NCBI GenBank assembly: GCA_020636045.1
Contig: JACJYP010000015.1
Coordinates: forward strand, 16,076-80,075
Direction: 5' to 3'
From: Lewinellaceae bacterium
GTDB taxonomy: Bacteria; Bacteroidota; Bacteroidia; Chitinophagales; Saprospiraceae
Length of the DNA stretch: 64,000 nt
Below, piece by piece: positions 17,750 to 26,032 of this stretch. Position 1 is the first letter of the stretch; every line of letters begins with the position of its first letter. The position numbers and the translations under genes were made by a program. A model generated the notes under the pieces. That model searched no databases. It worked only from the letters and a program-made list of their open reading frames with translations, and had not been told where the DNA came from.

Positions 17750-20700
17750 ATGCGCAACATCTTCCGATCCTTGCTCCCCATCTTACTGTGCGCCGCCTTC
17801 GCCTCCTCAACAAGGGCGCAGGATTGTTCCAAATCGATCGTTGAGAACAAAAAAATATCCGGCATTCAGATCGCGCGGTCTTCTCCACTGACCATCGTCG
17901 TGCGGGGAAGTTACAACTACGGTATTGAGTTCTTTACTGATGAAAAAGGTGTTTTTGCCCGGGTAACTTCCGTTGGCGGCATCGAGTTCAATCAGGACGA
18001 CCAGGTGGTATTCGTCGACATGAATGGCCGCGAGCAATCTTACAAATTCATCGGAATGGACGAAGTGCTGCCCACAGCAGTGCCGACCCACCGAAACAAC
18101 CTCCGGCTCGATCTCGATGCCCTGGAGTGGCTCGCCGAAACGACCATCAAAGGCGTTAATTTTATCAACTTCGTCGACCGGCAGAAGTACAAATTCACCA
18201 TCAACCCGAACCGGCAGTCCGAATTCAAGGAACTGGCGACCTGCTTCAATGCCGTTATTGAACGGGATGCCGTTAAGGATACGCCCGGCGCCGCTGTGAC
18301 GATCCCCGGCAAATCCAGCGAGTCGACCGGCAGCAAAGGCGCAAAACCCGATGCCGGTGGCAAAAAAAACAACGCCGTAGCCTCCGGCGCCCCGGTCAGT
18401 GACAATGAGGTGACCAATCTGCGCGCCGAACTCGAACGAACAAAGGAAAACCTCCGCAAGGAAATACAGGCCGAAAAAGAGCGCGCCGATGCCATCAAAA
18501 CGCAACTCCAGCAGGAAGTGGCAGCCGCGCGGGAAGCAGCCAACCAGAAAAAACTCGAATACGCCAATGAAGTGCTGGAGGCGCGAAAAAGCAGCCTGGC
18601 AGAGATTGAAAAGGCAAAAGCGGAGGCCCAGGCGATCATCGCGCAAAACCGTTCGAAAGCAGATTCCGCCGTATCCATCATCACACACAACGTAGAAGAA
18701 GCGCGCCGCCAGGCCGGTGAAGACATACAGAAAGCGCGAATGGCTTCCGCCGAGGAAGTCAAAAAAGCCCGGGAAAACGCAGCAAAGGAAATATCAAACA
18801 TCAAAGAAAAACTGGATCAGGCCAAACTCCAGTACAGCGACGAAATATCTACCGCGCGGGCCAATGCAGAAGAAGAACTGCAGCGCATCCGCGATGAAAA
18901 CGCCCGGATGGTCTCCGAAGCGCGTGAACGCGCAAAATCGGAACAGGAGAAAACCACAGAGGATGTTGTGACCAGCAAGAAGTCGGCGGCCGATCAAATT
19001 CTCAAAACGAGAGAAGACGCAGCAAACGAGATCGCCAATATCCGGGAAAACATGGTCCTGGAAAAGCAAAGGCTGGCAACCGAACTCGCTGAAAGCCGGC
19101 GAAAAGCAGCGGAGGAAAAAGCCCTCGTTCAGCAAAACAGCGCCGCCGAAATGGCCGAGATCAGGGAAAACGTCGCCAAACAAAAGGAAGAAAGTGCCCT
19201 GGATGTGGCAGAAGCCAAAAAACGCGCTGCCGACGAGATCGAGCGAACGCGGGAAGAGGTAGCCGCACAGCAGGCAAAAGCACAAAGCGAAAAAACGGAG
19301 ATCGCGAAGCAAGTTGCTGAAAGCAAGCAGCGGGCCGCTCAAACGGTGCAGGATGTTCAGGAAGAAGCCAACAAGGCTATTTCTGAAGCGCAAATGCGTG
19401 CAAAAGGTCAGCGTGATTCCATCGCAGCACAGGTACAGGTCGCCCGCAAAAAAGCGGAAGACGAGATCGCGCGCATCCAGGCTGAACTCGCCCAATCGAT
19501 CGCGGCTGCAAAAGAACAGGAAAACAAGGTAAAACAACAAAGCGCCGAAGAAGTCGCAAAGGCCCGAGAGCGGAGCCAGGAAGAGATCAGGAAAGCCCAG
19601 GAAGAGGCCCGCCTGCGTGTGAAAGAAGCCAATGCAAAAGCCGACGAGGTGCAAAAGCAATACGCCACGGATTTAGCCAATTCCAAACAAACGGCAGAGG
19701 ATCGCATCAAACAGATACAGTCGGAAGCCGCAAATGCTGTGGCGGAAGCCAGAAAAAAGCAGCAGGAAACCGTGAGCGCTTCGGCAGAAGAGGTGGTGGC
19801 CAGCCGTGAAAAGGCGGCGGCAGAGATCGCTGCTGCACGCGAAAAGGCCGCCAACGAGATCGCCGCCGCGCGCGAAGCGCAGGTGCGGGCGCAGCAAGAG
19901 AGTGCCAACGCAATTGCCGAGACAAAGCGGCAAAGCGCACAAATGGTCCTCAGTATTAAATCGGCTGAGGCAGATAGTGTGCGGATCGCGCGGGAAAACA
20001 GCGCCAACGAACGGCAACGACTGGCGTCTGACGTGGCTGCCGCACGCGAAAAGGCGGCTACGGAGATCGCTGCCGCCAACCAGCAGGCCGCCAACGATGT
20101 AAAGACGGCCAGGGAAAACGCTGCACGCGAAAAGCAACTCAGCGCTGAAGCCGTGGGCAAAGCAAAACAGGAGGCGGCCGATATGATCGCCTCCGCCCGT
20201 GAAGCATCGGCCAAGGAGGTCGCAGCGGCCAAACAACAAGCCATAGAAGCGATCTCGCTGGCAAAAAAAGATGCGGATGACAAAAAAGCCGCCTTTGCCA
20301 AAGAAGTCGCCGAATCGCAGGATCGGGCCAGAAAAGAAGTCTCTGATGCCCGACAACAGGCCGCCGCCGAGGTAGCCACAGCGCGGAAAGATGCCGAGGA
20401 AAAACGCCGTTTGTATGCGGAAGAGACCGCGGAAGCGCGGAAAAAATCGGCAGAGGAGATCGCATCTGTACAAAAAGAGGCTGCCGAAGCCGTCCAGAAA
20501 ACACGGCAGGAGTCCGCTGCAGCCATCGCCGGCACCCGCGAGGACGAAGCGCGCACCGTAGCAGAGATCAAGGCGCAAAGCGCTGAAGAGATCGGAAAAA
20601 CGAAAAGCGAAACGGCGCGCCTGATCGCCGCAGAAAACAAAAAGGCAGAAGATGCGCGTCAGCGGCAAGCAGAAGAAACGCAAAAACTGGCCGGGCTTCA

Positions 20701-20776
20701 AGCCGAAGTCAAAAAAGCAGAAGAGGAACTGCGTAAACTGAAAGAAGAAGCAGAAAAGGCCAAAAAGAAGGAGTGA
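17750..20776 (+). CDS. Secreted or periplasmic long alanine-rich coiled-coil protein with 40-residue super-repeat
   Basis: The 1008-residue protein has a signal peptide (residues 1-23, cleavage near TRAQ), a small beta-rich domain of ~140 residues, a Gly/Ser/Lys linker (~183-215), and then an unbroken helical rod to the C-terminus, ending in a Lys/Glu-rich tail. From residue 275 to 976 the rod is built of 11-residue units of the form V/I-x-x-A-R/K-x-x-A-x-x-E, with a 7-residue unit after every third one in most of the array. There is no membrane anchor and no Cys in the rod. It is an extended structural or tethering protein by shape; its function and partners are unknown. It stands alone on its strand. 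Confidence 0.85.
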   Translation: MRNIFRSLLPILLCAAFASSTRAQDCSKSIVENKKISGIQIARSSPLTIVVRGSYNYGIEFFTDEKGVFARVTSVGGIEFNQDDQVVFVDMNGREQSYKFIGMDEVLPTAVPTHRNNLRLDLDALEWLAETTIKGVNFINFVDRQKYKFTINPNRQSEFKELATCFNAVIERDAVKDTPGAAVTIPGKSSESTGSKGAKPDAGGKKNNAVASGAPVSDNEVTNLRAELERTKENLRKEIQAEKERADAIKTQLQQEVAAAREAANQKKLEYANEVLEARKSSLAEIEKAKAEAQAIIAQNRSKADSAVSIITHNVEEARRQAGEDIQKARMASAEEVKKARENAAKEISNIKEKLDQAKLQYSDEISTARANAEEELQRIRDENARMVSEARERAKSEQEKTTEDVVTSKKSAADQILKTREDAANEIANIRENMVLEKQRLATELAESRRKAAEEKALVQQNSAAEMAEIRENVAKQKEESALDVAEAKKRAADEIERTREEVAAQQAKAQSEKTEIAKQVAESKQRAAQTVQDVQEEANKAISEAQMRAKGQRDSIAAQVQVARKKAEDEIARIQAELAQSIAAAKEQENKVKQQSAEEVAKARERSQEEIRKAQEEARLRVKEANAKADEVQKQYATDLANSKQTAEDRIKQIQSEAANAVAEARKKQQETVSASAEEVVASREKAAAEIAAAREKAANEIAAAREAQVRAQQESANAIAETKRQSAQMVLSIKSAEADSVRIARENSANERQRLASDVAAAREKAATEIAAANQQAANDVKTARENAAREKQLSAEAVGKAKQEAADMIASAREASAKEVAAAKQQAIEAISLAKKDADDKKAAFAKEVAESQDRARKEVSDARQQAAAEVATARKDAEEKRRLYAEETAEARKKSAEEIASVQKEAAEAVQKTRQESAAAIAGTREDEARTVAEIKAQSAEEIGKTKSETARLIAAENKKAEDARQRQAEETQKLAGLQAEVKKAEEELRKLKEEAEKAKKKE
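18572..20677 (+). repeat. Coding super-repeat: 120-bp (40-residue) units of 11-11-11-7 residues
   Basis: Segmenting residues 275-976 (702 residues) gives twelve units of exactly 40 residues (three hendecads plus one heptad), one of 36, two of 51 (one extra hendecad) and one of 84 (seven hendecads plus a heptad); these add up to 702. Examples of the closing heptads are KQRLATE, KEESALD, KQQSAEE, QKQYATD and RQRLASD. Units are diverged in DNA sequence, so this is an old, selected pattern and not a recent tandem duplication. Confidence 0.85.
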
Positions 20777-21340
20777 TCAGGAACCCTTCAATGCGATAAC
20801 GCGGCTGACCATCGCATCTACCGGCATATCTTCTTCAATCCGGATCACCGGGCAGGAGAATTGTTCGAGCCAGTTCAATTCTGCTGCCCGGCTCCTGATG
20901 TTCCCCTCCGCGGAATCGTATCCAGCCGCCCAGGTCTGAAATTTTTCATAGACTTTATTGAGGTCGCCGTCTGGCGGCGACAAGCGATCTGCCCCGTATC
21001 TGGCTTCTTCCCTTTGCCGGATGCGCGCATGTCGCAACGCCACAGGCGCCCACAAATATACCACGAGGTCAAACTGATCTGCCAGCGAATCTCCCCAGCC
21101 ACACAATGAGCCCGATAACACCCAATCGGCAGCCGATTCGAGATCGGACCTCAAAAGGCGAAGCCTGTGCTCCGGATTTCGTTTTCGGCGGTATGGCAGA
21201 TCGTCATCCGTAAACCAATAATAATCGTCCGTATCGAAATGGGAAAGGCCCAGGCGTTCTGCCAGGGCCTTTCCGAGTGTCGTCACACCGGCGCCCGGCG
21301 CACCCAGCACATGAATATGCCGGTAAACGGAAGCCTCCAT
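20777..21340 (-). CDS. P-loop kinase-like protein with altered Walker A (Lys to Val)
   Basis: The 187-residue protein begins like an adenylate-kinase-type P-loop enzyme (HIHVLGAPGAGVTTLGKAL) and continues with HFDTDDYYWFTDDDLPYRRKR and WVLSGSLCGWGDSLADQFDLVVYL, the layout of AAA_17/18 kinases. The Walker A lysine position holds Val19. The rest of the fold, including the lid arginines (RHARIRQREEARYG), looks intact, so this could be a divergent subfamily and not a pseudogene. The substrate is unknown. The stop codon abuts that of the coiled-coil gene in the sequence TGATCA, with no space for a terminator between them. Confidence 0.78.
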   Translation of the reverse strand: MEASVYRHIHVLGAPGAGVTTLGKALAERLGLSHFDTDDYYWFTDDDLPYRRKRNPEHRLRLLRSDLESAADWVLSGSLCGWGDSLADQFDLVVYLWAPVALRHARIRQREEARYGADRLSPPDGDLNKVYEKFQTWAAGYDSAEGNIRSRAAELNWLEQFSCPVIRIEEDMPVDAMVSRVIALKGS

Positions 21341-21343
21341 TTT

Positions 21344-22777
21344 TTATTCATCCTTTTTAAAGCGGTACGAATAAAGATCGGGTTCTCCTTCGTAATAACC
21401 ATCCAGCACCAGCGAATTATAGGCATTTTTAATCGCTTCAATGGCCTCTGCTGCAGAAGACACCCGGTTGCCATTCACACTGGAAATGACAAAACCCGGC
21501 TGCATATTGGTGTTATAGATCACACTGCCGCGGCGCACGCTGGTCACCATAACCCCCTGTATACGCATTTTTCGCTGCTCGTCGCCCGAAAGATCGCGCA
21601 ACTCGATGCCGAGGTCGTCTTCCAGTTCGTCGCCGCGCACACGCGTCGCAGCAATAGAGTTGTTGATATCTTTTAAGGTAATCCGGATCCTGTACTTTTT
21701 TCCACTGCGCCAGTAGTCGAGCGATACCTGATCGCCCGGGCGAAAACGCCCGATATACTCCTGGAGTTCGGAAGGGCTTTTTACATGGGCGGTATTCAAC
21801 CCGAGGATGACATCGCCTATCTTAAGCCCTGCATCCTGCGCCGCGCCGTTCGTCGTCACCCGGTTAATATATACGCCTTCTGCGTTGGGCAGCCCGATCT
21901 CACGGGCGGTCTCGCTGTCCAGTTCCTGGATACTCACGCCCAGGTATGCGCGTTGTACCTGCCCGAATTCCCGGAGGTCGCGGATCACTTTTTGTACGAG
22001 ATTGGAGGGCACTGCGAACGAATAACCCTCGTAACTGCCCGATTCTGTGATAATAGCCGTATTGATCCCGATCAGTTCGCCGACGGTGTTGACCAGTGCC
22101 CCGCCGCTGTTGCCGGGGTTGACGGCTGCGTCGGTCTGGATAAACGACTCGATACTGGCGCCGCCTCCGAGAATATTGATATTCCGGCCTTTTGCGCTGA
22201 TGATACCGGCCGTAACGGTGCTCTCCAGATTGAACGGATTGCCGACAGCCAGTACCCATTCCCCGATCCGCACGGAATCGCTGTTGCCGAACACAATGAA
22301 GGGCAGATTGCCTTCATCGATTTTCAGCAACGTAATATCCGTGGAAGGATCCGAACCGATTAATTTTGCCTTGTACTCCCGTTTGTCGGCAAGGGTTACC
22401 TTGATATCGGTGCTGCGTTCTACCACGTGATGGTTTGTAACGATATATCCGTCGGGCGAAAGAATGACACCCGAGCCGGACGAGCCGGTAAGGGTGGAAC
22501 TACCCCATATTCCGCTACCGGACTCCTGCAGCGCACGGATGTTTACCACCGACGGTGTCGCGATCTCGGCAGCCTCGATAAAGTTTGTCGGCGCCGAAGA
22601 CTGAAACGCGCTGGTTGAGCGTGCGTTGAAGAGTTTATCCACCAGGCTGGTGTAGCGTACCTCGCCGTCGTCATTTTCCCAGACGACACGCCTTGTATCG
22701 ACAAGGCGGCTGTACAGGAAAACAGAGAGCAATGAGCTCGTCAAAGAGACGAGTAAAAGCAACAAATACTTTTTCAT
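21344..22777 (-). CDS. htrA: HtrA/Deg-family periplasmic serine protease
   Basis: An N-terminal hydrophobic segment (residues 4-22) serves as signal or anchor. The trypsin-like domain has the catalytic triad His117 (TNHHVVE), Asp147 (STDITLLKI) and Ser224 (NPGNSGGAL). A first PDZ domain follows (about 275-370, with YLGVSIQELD and AGLKIGDVILGLN) and then a second PDZ-like segment (about 390-465, QGVMVTSVRRGSVIYNTNMQ). The family degrades or refolds damaged envelope proteins. The P-loop gene starts three bases after its stop on the same strand, so the two are probably co-transcribed. Confidence 0.95.
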   Translation of the reverse strand: MKKYLLLLLVSLTSSLLSVFLYSRLVDTRRVVWENDDGEVRYTSLVDKLFNARSTSAFQSSAPTNFIEAAEIATPSVVNIRALQESGSGIWGSSTLTGSSGSGVILSPDGYIVTNHHVVERSTDIKVTLADKREYKAKLIGSDPSTDITLLKIDEGNLPFIVFGNSDSVRIGEWVLAVGNPFNLESTVTAGIISAKGRNINILGGGASIESFIQTDAAVNPGNSGGALVNTVGELIGINTAIITESGSYEGYSFAVPSNLVQKVIRDLREFGQVQRAYLGVSIQELDSETAREIGLPNAEGVYINRVTTNGAAQDAGLKIGDVILGLNTAHVKSPSELQEYIGRFRPGDQVSLDYWRSGKKYRIRITLKDINNSIAATRVRGDELEDDLGIELRDLSGDEQRKMRIQGVMVTSVRRGSVIYNTNMQPGFVISSVNGNRVSSAAEAIEAIKNAYNSLVLDGYYEGEPDLYSYRFKKDE

Positions 22778-22956
22778 CGAACGAAACAGGATATTTTCGT
22801 GGGCAATTTAGTCGTTAACGAAAACGTCGCCCGTCCATTTTTAGTTTGATCAGACAATTTCTCTGCCGAAAAGTTGGAAACAAAATACGCACGGCGATCG
22901 TTTGCAGAAAAAATTTACACCTCAGACCTTCGGAATACGCATAATTTGACGAACAC

Positions 22957-23775
22957 ATGAAATTTTGGAAATATCAGGGTGCCGGCAATGACTTTATTAT
23001 GGTCGATCAAAGAACGGATCGCCGGCTTTTCCGCAAAGACACCGAACTGATCGCCCGGCTTTGCGACCGGCGGTTCGGGATCGGCGCCGACGGGCTGATC
23101 CTCCTTGAATCTCATACCGATTGCGACTTCGAGATGATATACTTCAACGCAGACGGGAGGGAAAGCAGTATGTGCGGCAATGGCGGACGCTGTATTGCTG
23201 CCTTCGCAGAGCATCTGGGGATTGTTAAAAGCAGTTGCCGGTTTATTGCGATCGACGGCCTGCATGAAGCGGTGATCGTGCCGCAGAAACGAGCCGGTTT
23301 ATACTGGGTGGAATTAAAAATGACCGATGTGACGGCCGTAGAACGGCATGACAATAACTTTATCCTGAATACGGGTTCTCCGCATTTTGTGCAATTCACT
23401 ACACAGTTGACCGAGAAAGATATGGTTATGGAAGGGCGTGCCGTCAGATATTCAGATGCTTACAGAGCAGAGGGGATCAATGTAAATCTGGTGGAAAAGC
23501 AGGATGACGGGAGCATATCTATCCGAACCTACGAGCGGGGCGTGGAAGACGAGACCCTGGCCTGCGGCACCGGCGTGACGGCCGCCGCTTTATCCGCCTC
23601 CATGCTCAACGGCGCTTCAGGAGATAAATATGACATTCCAGTGCATGCAAGAGGAGGCGATCTTCGGGTGCGGTTCCGGAAAGGAAGCCAGCCAGGAAAT
23701 TTTTTCGATATTTGGCTTTGCGGCCCGGCGGAGTACGTCTATTCAGGCGAAATTCCACTGGACGCAGGGCACTGA
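22957..23775 (+). CDS. dapF: Diaminopimelate epimerase
   Basis: The 272-residue protein has both catalytic cysteines of the family: Cys73 in MCGNGGRC and Cys203 in LACGTGVTAAALS, plus the N-terminal YQGAGNDFIMVD motif and the GADGLILLE block. DapF interconverts LL- and meso-diaminopimelate for lysine and peptidoglycan synthesis. The sequence ATAATTTG upstream (about 22941) is a near match to the -7 promoter element. The gene is monocistronic by spacing. Confidence 0.97.
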   Translation: MKFWKYQGAGNDFIMVDQRTDRRLFRKDTELIARLCDRRFGIGADGLILLESHTDCDFEMIYFNADGRESSMCGNGGRCIAAFAEHLGIVKSSCRFIAIDGLHEAVIVPQKRAGLYWVELKMTDVTAVERHDNNFILNTGSPHFVQFTTQLTEKDMVMEGRAVRYSDAYRAEGINVNLVEKQDDGSISIRTYERGVEDETLACGTGVTAAALSASMLNGASGDKYDIPVHARGGDLRVRFRKGSQPGNFFDIWLCGPAEYVYSGEIPLDAGH

Positions 23776-23822
23776 ATCACTACGAAAAACCATAAGAAAC
23801 TGATCAACAATCGTTTACCCAA

Positions 23823-25025
23823 ATGATACACATTCGAAGGAAAGGTATTGCACTCATTCCCTTCTATTTGCTTTTTTTCATCACTATTCATGCGCAATCC
23901 GACAGCATTCCGGATAGCGGTGAGCAAATTGCAAATGCACGGCAATATTTGTTGGTAGCCCTGCAGGCAGATGATCCTGCTGAAGTTTCGCTGTGGCGCG
24001 ACTCCCTGCTGATTTATGAAGACAGCGCACGGGCCGGGCTGGTATGGGACGAACGCTGGTTGATGTACTATTGGGAAGGTTCGTACGGAAATATGTTCGA
24101 CGAGGTTTCCCGCTTCGACCGGGCGGAGCGCCAAAGGCAGGCGAACATGGTCAAACCACCGCAGGACGGATTGTTCGAGTGGCTTGACAGTGTCTTATAT
24201 GCGCAGCGATACGATCTTTACGAGCGCATCGGCCGCGGTTTTTTGACCGAAGAAGAGAAACAATTTGCGCTGATCCAGCTGGAATACCTGCTGCGACTCA
24301 ACCAGCAGGATGAGGAAGAGTGGAACAAGAGACTGGATAATTTCATCCGGTTGCATCCGGAATCCCGGTTTAAAACATACGTTACTGATAATCTGTATCT
24401 CGGCACATGGCCCAGGGTGAAATACAAGGTCCGAAAAGACCGGGGATTTACAATAGACCTTCTACTTAGCAGCGGCAGGTGGCGCGGTGAAATGGAAACG
24501 ACGTTGCGATCACCCTACGGCTTCGATCTGGGGCTGGCTTACTGGATGAATCGCTGGAACATGGGCCTCAGATGTACTTTTGGCTGGCAAAAATTGTCAA
24601 AACCGGTGTACCAGGAGGGGTTTGAGTGGCCCCGGGGCGATCAGTCGATCCTGTTGCTGCCTGCCCTTGAATTCGGGTATGATGTGATCAATGGCCGAAA
24701 ACTCCGGTTGTTCCCCGTTGCAACGGCGGGTATCGGCATCTTAAAACCGCCCGGCTCGGATGAAGAAAGCGACAATCCGCAGCCCGACTATTATTCAAAT
24801 TTTTTCTTTGCAAAAGGTTACCTCGGCGTAGCGCTAAATGCCGATATCAAACTGTTGTATTTTGACAGTTACGACTTAAAGGACAACACAGAAAACTCAC
24901 ATTTGGATATTCGAATACGCGTCGGCTATAACTGGCTGAACTGGGATAATGACAATCCGGCCCTTGGCGGTAATATGTTTTATTTTGCCGTGGGTGTTAA
25001 TCTCTTTGGACATACCTTGCAGTAG
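23823..25025 (+). CDS. Secreted protein with helical N-terminal and beta-barrel-like C-terminal part, unknown function
   Basis: A signal peptide (LIPFYLLFFITIHAQ) is followed by ~150 residues of charged helices and then, from about residue 200, alternating amphipathic strands ending in an aromatic-rich segment (FYFAVGVNLFGHTLQ), as in small outer-membrane beta-barrels of Bacteroidota. I do not recognise a named family. It starts 47 bases after dapF and is followed 41 bases later by the NAPRTase-like gene on the same strand, with no visible functional link. Confidence 0.68.
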   Translation: MIHIRRKGIALIPFYLLFFITIHAQSDSIPDSGEQIANARQYLLVALQADDPAEVSLWRDSLLIYEDSARAGLVWDERWLMYYWEGSYGNMFDEVSRFDRAERQRQANMVKPPQDGLFEWLDSVLYAQRYDLYERIGRGFLTEEEKQFALIQLEYLLRLNQQDEEEWNKRLDNFIRLHPESRFKTYVTDNLYLGTWPRVKYKVRKDRGFTIDLLLSSGRWRGEMETTLRSPYGFDLGLAYWMNRWNMGLRCTFGWQKLSKPVYQEGFEWPRGDQSILLLPALEFGYDVINGRKLRLFPVATAGIGILKPPGSDEESDNPQPDYYSNFFFAKGYLGVALNADIKLLYFDSYDLKDNTENSHLDIRIRVGYNWLNWDNDNPALGGNMFYFAVGVNLFGHTLQ

Positions 25026-25066
25026 AATATCCAGATCCCGGACATCCCGCTGACCGCACTTGCTAT

Positions 25067-26026
25067 ATGGCTGAAATTCAATTCTCTCCCACTCCGTTCG
25101 ACTGGCTATCCGAGCTCGCCCCGGCTTTCGATGCCCAGGAGTCGTGGCTAAACGGAAGTTATAACCGGCCTGAGTTGTTTCACCTAGTATACAAGCCGAA
25201 CGGCCCTTTTGCTATCGCGTGCGGCGCCGGCCTCCTCGCCGAACACATCCGCAGGTTCCGGTTCTCCGTCAACGTAATCCAGCACATGGGACAGATCACG
25301 GATGAACATGGGCGCTCCGTTTTTCAGGAAAGTTTCCTCAATTACTTGCAGCGACTGCAACTACGCGTACAGGTAAATTGTGCGCCAGAAGGCGCTCTGC
25401 TGCTTCCGGGCGAACCCCTCCTGATTGTACAAGGTCCGGTTGCGCAGATACAATTGATGCAGTCTGCTTTTAAAAAGTTGATATGGGAGTCAACCCACTG
25501 GGCGACCGTTTCGGCGAATGCCCGCTGGGCAAAAGGCCATTGGACGGAGGAAGACACCCCCTCTCCCCCGGTTTACCCGTTCAACCCCGACGGCTGGAAG
25601 ATCAGGGCTGCTTATGTCGGCGGCGCCTCCGCGGATGAGATTTTGCAGAATGTCGGGAAAACCACGCGAAATCCGTCGGCAGAGGAAGGCCTTAAAGGCA
25701 TCAATCACGCCTCCGGCGTGCCGATGGTACAGATCAGACGGCTTTTCAGGGGCAATACTCCCCTGGGGGACGTTTGGCTGACACAGGCAAACGAAGAGGT
25801 CGCCAGCGTCAGCAAAACGCGCGCAAAATTTACCGATGAGACGACGAACAAGGCTACGGAAATACAAATGACCCGTTTTCAAAATCTCTACCAGCCCGTG
25901 CTTGTGAAAGGGCATCCCGTACTGCCCCCGCCGCGGCTTGGCTACCTCCGGCAGCGGATGCTCAAACAAACCGAGGCCTTCCACCTGGCCGATCTGGAAA
26001 AATACCCGCACGGCTGGTACCTGTAA
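25067..26026 (+). CDS. Reduced nicotinate phosphoribosyltransferase-like protein
   Basis: The order of motifs follows NAPRTase: an N-terminal FAIACGAGLLAEHIRRF segment (compare the YAIAAGL region), then PEGALLLPGEPLLIVQGPVAQ and a helix leading to WATVSANARWAKG, then IRAAYVGGASADEIL, and a C-terminal RQRMLKQTEAFHLADLEKYPHG. With 319 residues it is shorter than usual (about 400 or more). I do not see the RRAHG-type region nor the GTxAHS segment that carries the catalytic His in active enzymes. It may therefore be catalytically inactive or act on another substrate. The family assignment is from motif order by eye. Confidence 0.55.
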   Translation: MAEIQFSPTPFDWLSELAPAFDAQESWLNGSYNRPELFHLVYKPNGPFAIACGAGLLAEHIRRFRFSVNVIQHMGQITDEHGRSVFQESFLNYLQRLQLRVQVNCAPEGALLLPGEPLLIVQGPVAQIQLMQSAFKKLIWESTHWATVSANARWAKGHWTEEDTPSPPVYPFNPDGWKIRAAYVGGASADEILQNVGKTTRNPSAEEGLKGINHASGVPMVQIRRLFRGNTPLGDVWLTQANEEVASVSKTRAKFTDETTNKATEIQMTRFQNLYQPVLVKGHPVLPPPRLGYLRQRMLKQTEAFHLADLEKYPHGWYL

Positions 26027-26032
26027 TATTAT

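Noticed and set aside
19408..20640. Long minus-strand open frames opposite the coiled-coil gene
   Set aside because: They come from the repetitive Ala/Glu/Lys codon use of the plus-strand gene; composition is Ser/Ala/Cys/Phe-rich without any motif.
20771..20779. Bidirectional terminator between the coiled-coil gene and the P-loop gene
   Set aside because: The two stop codons abut in TGATCA; there is no hairpin and no space for one.
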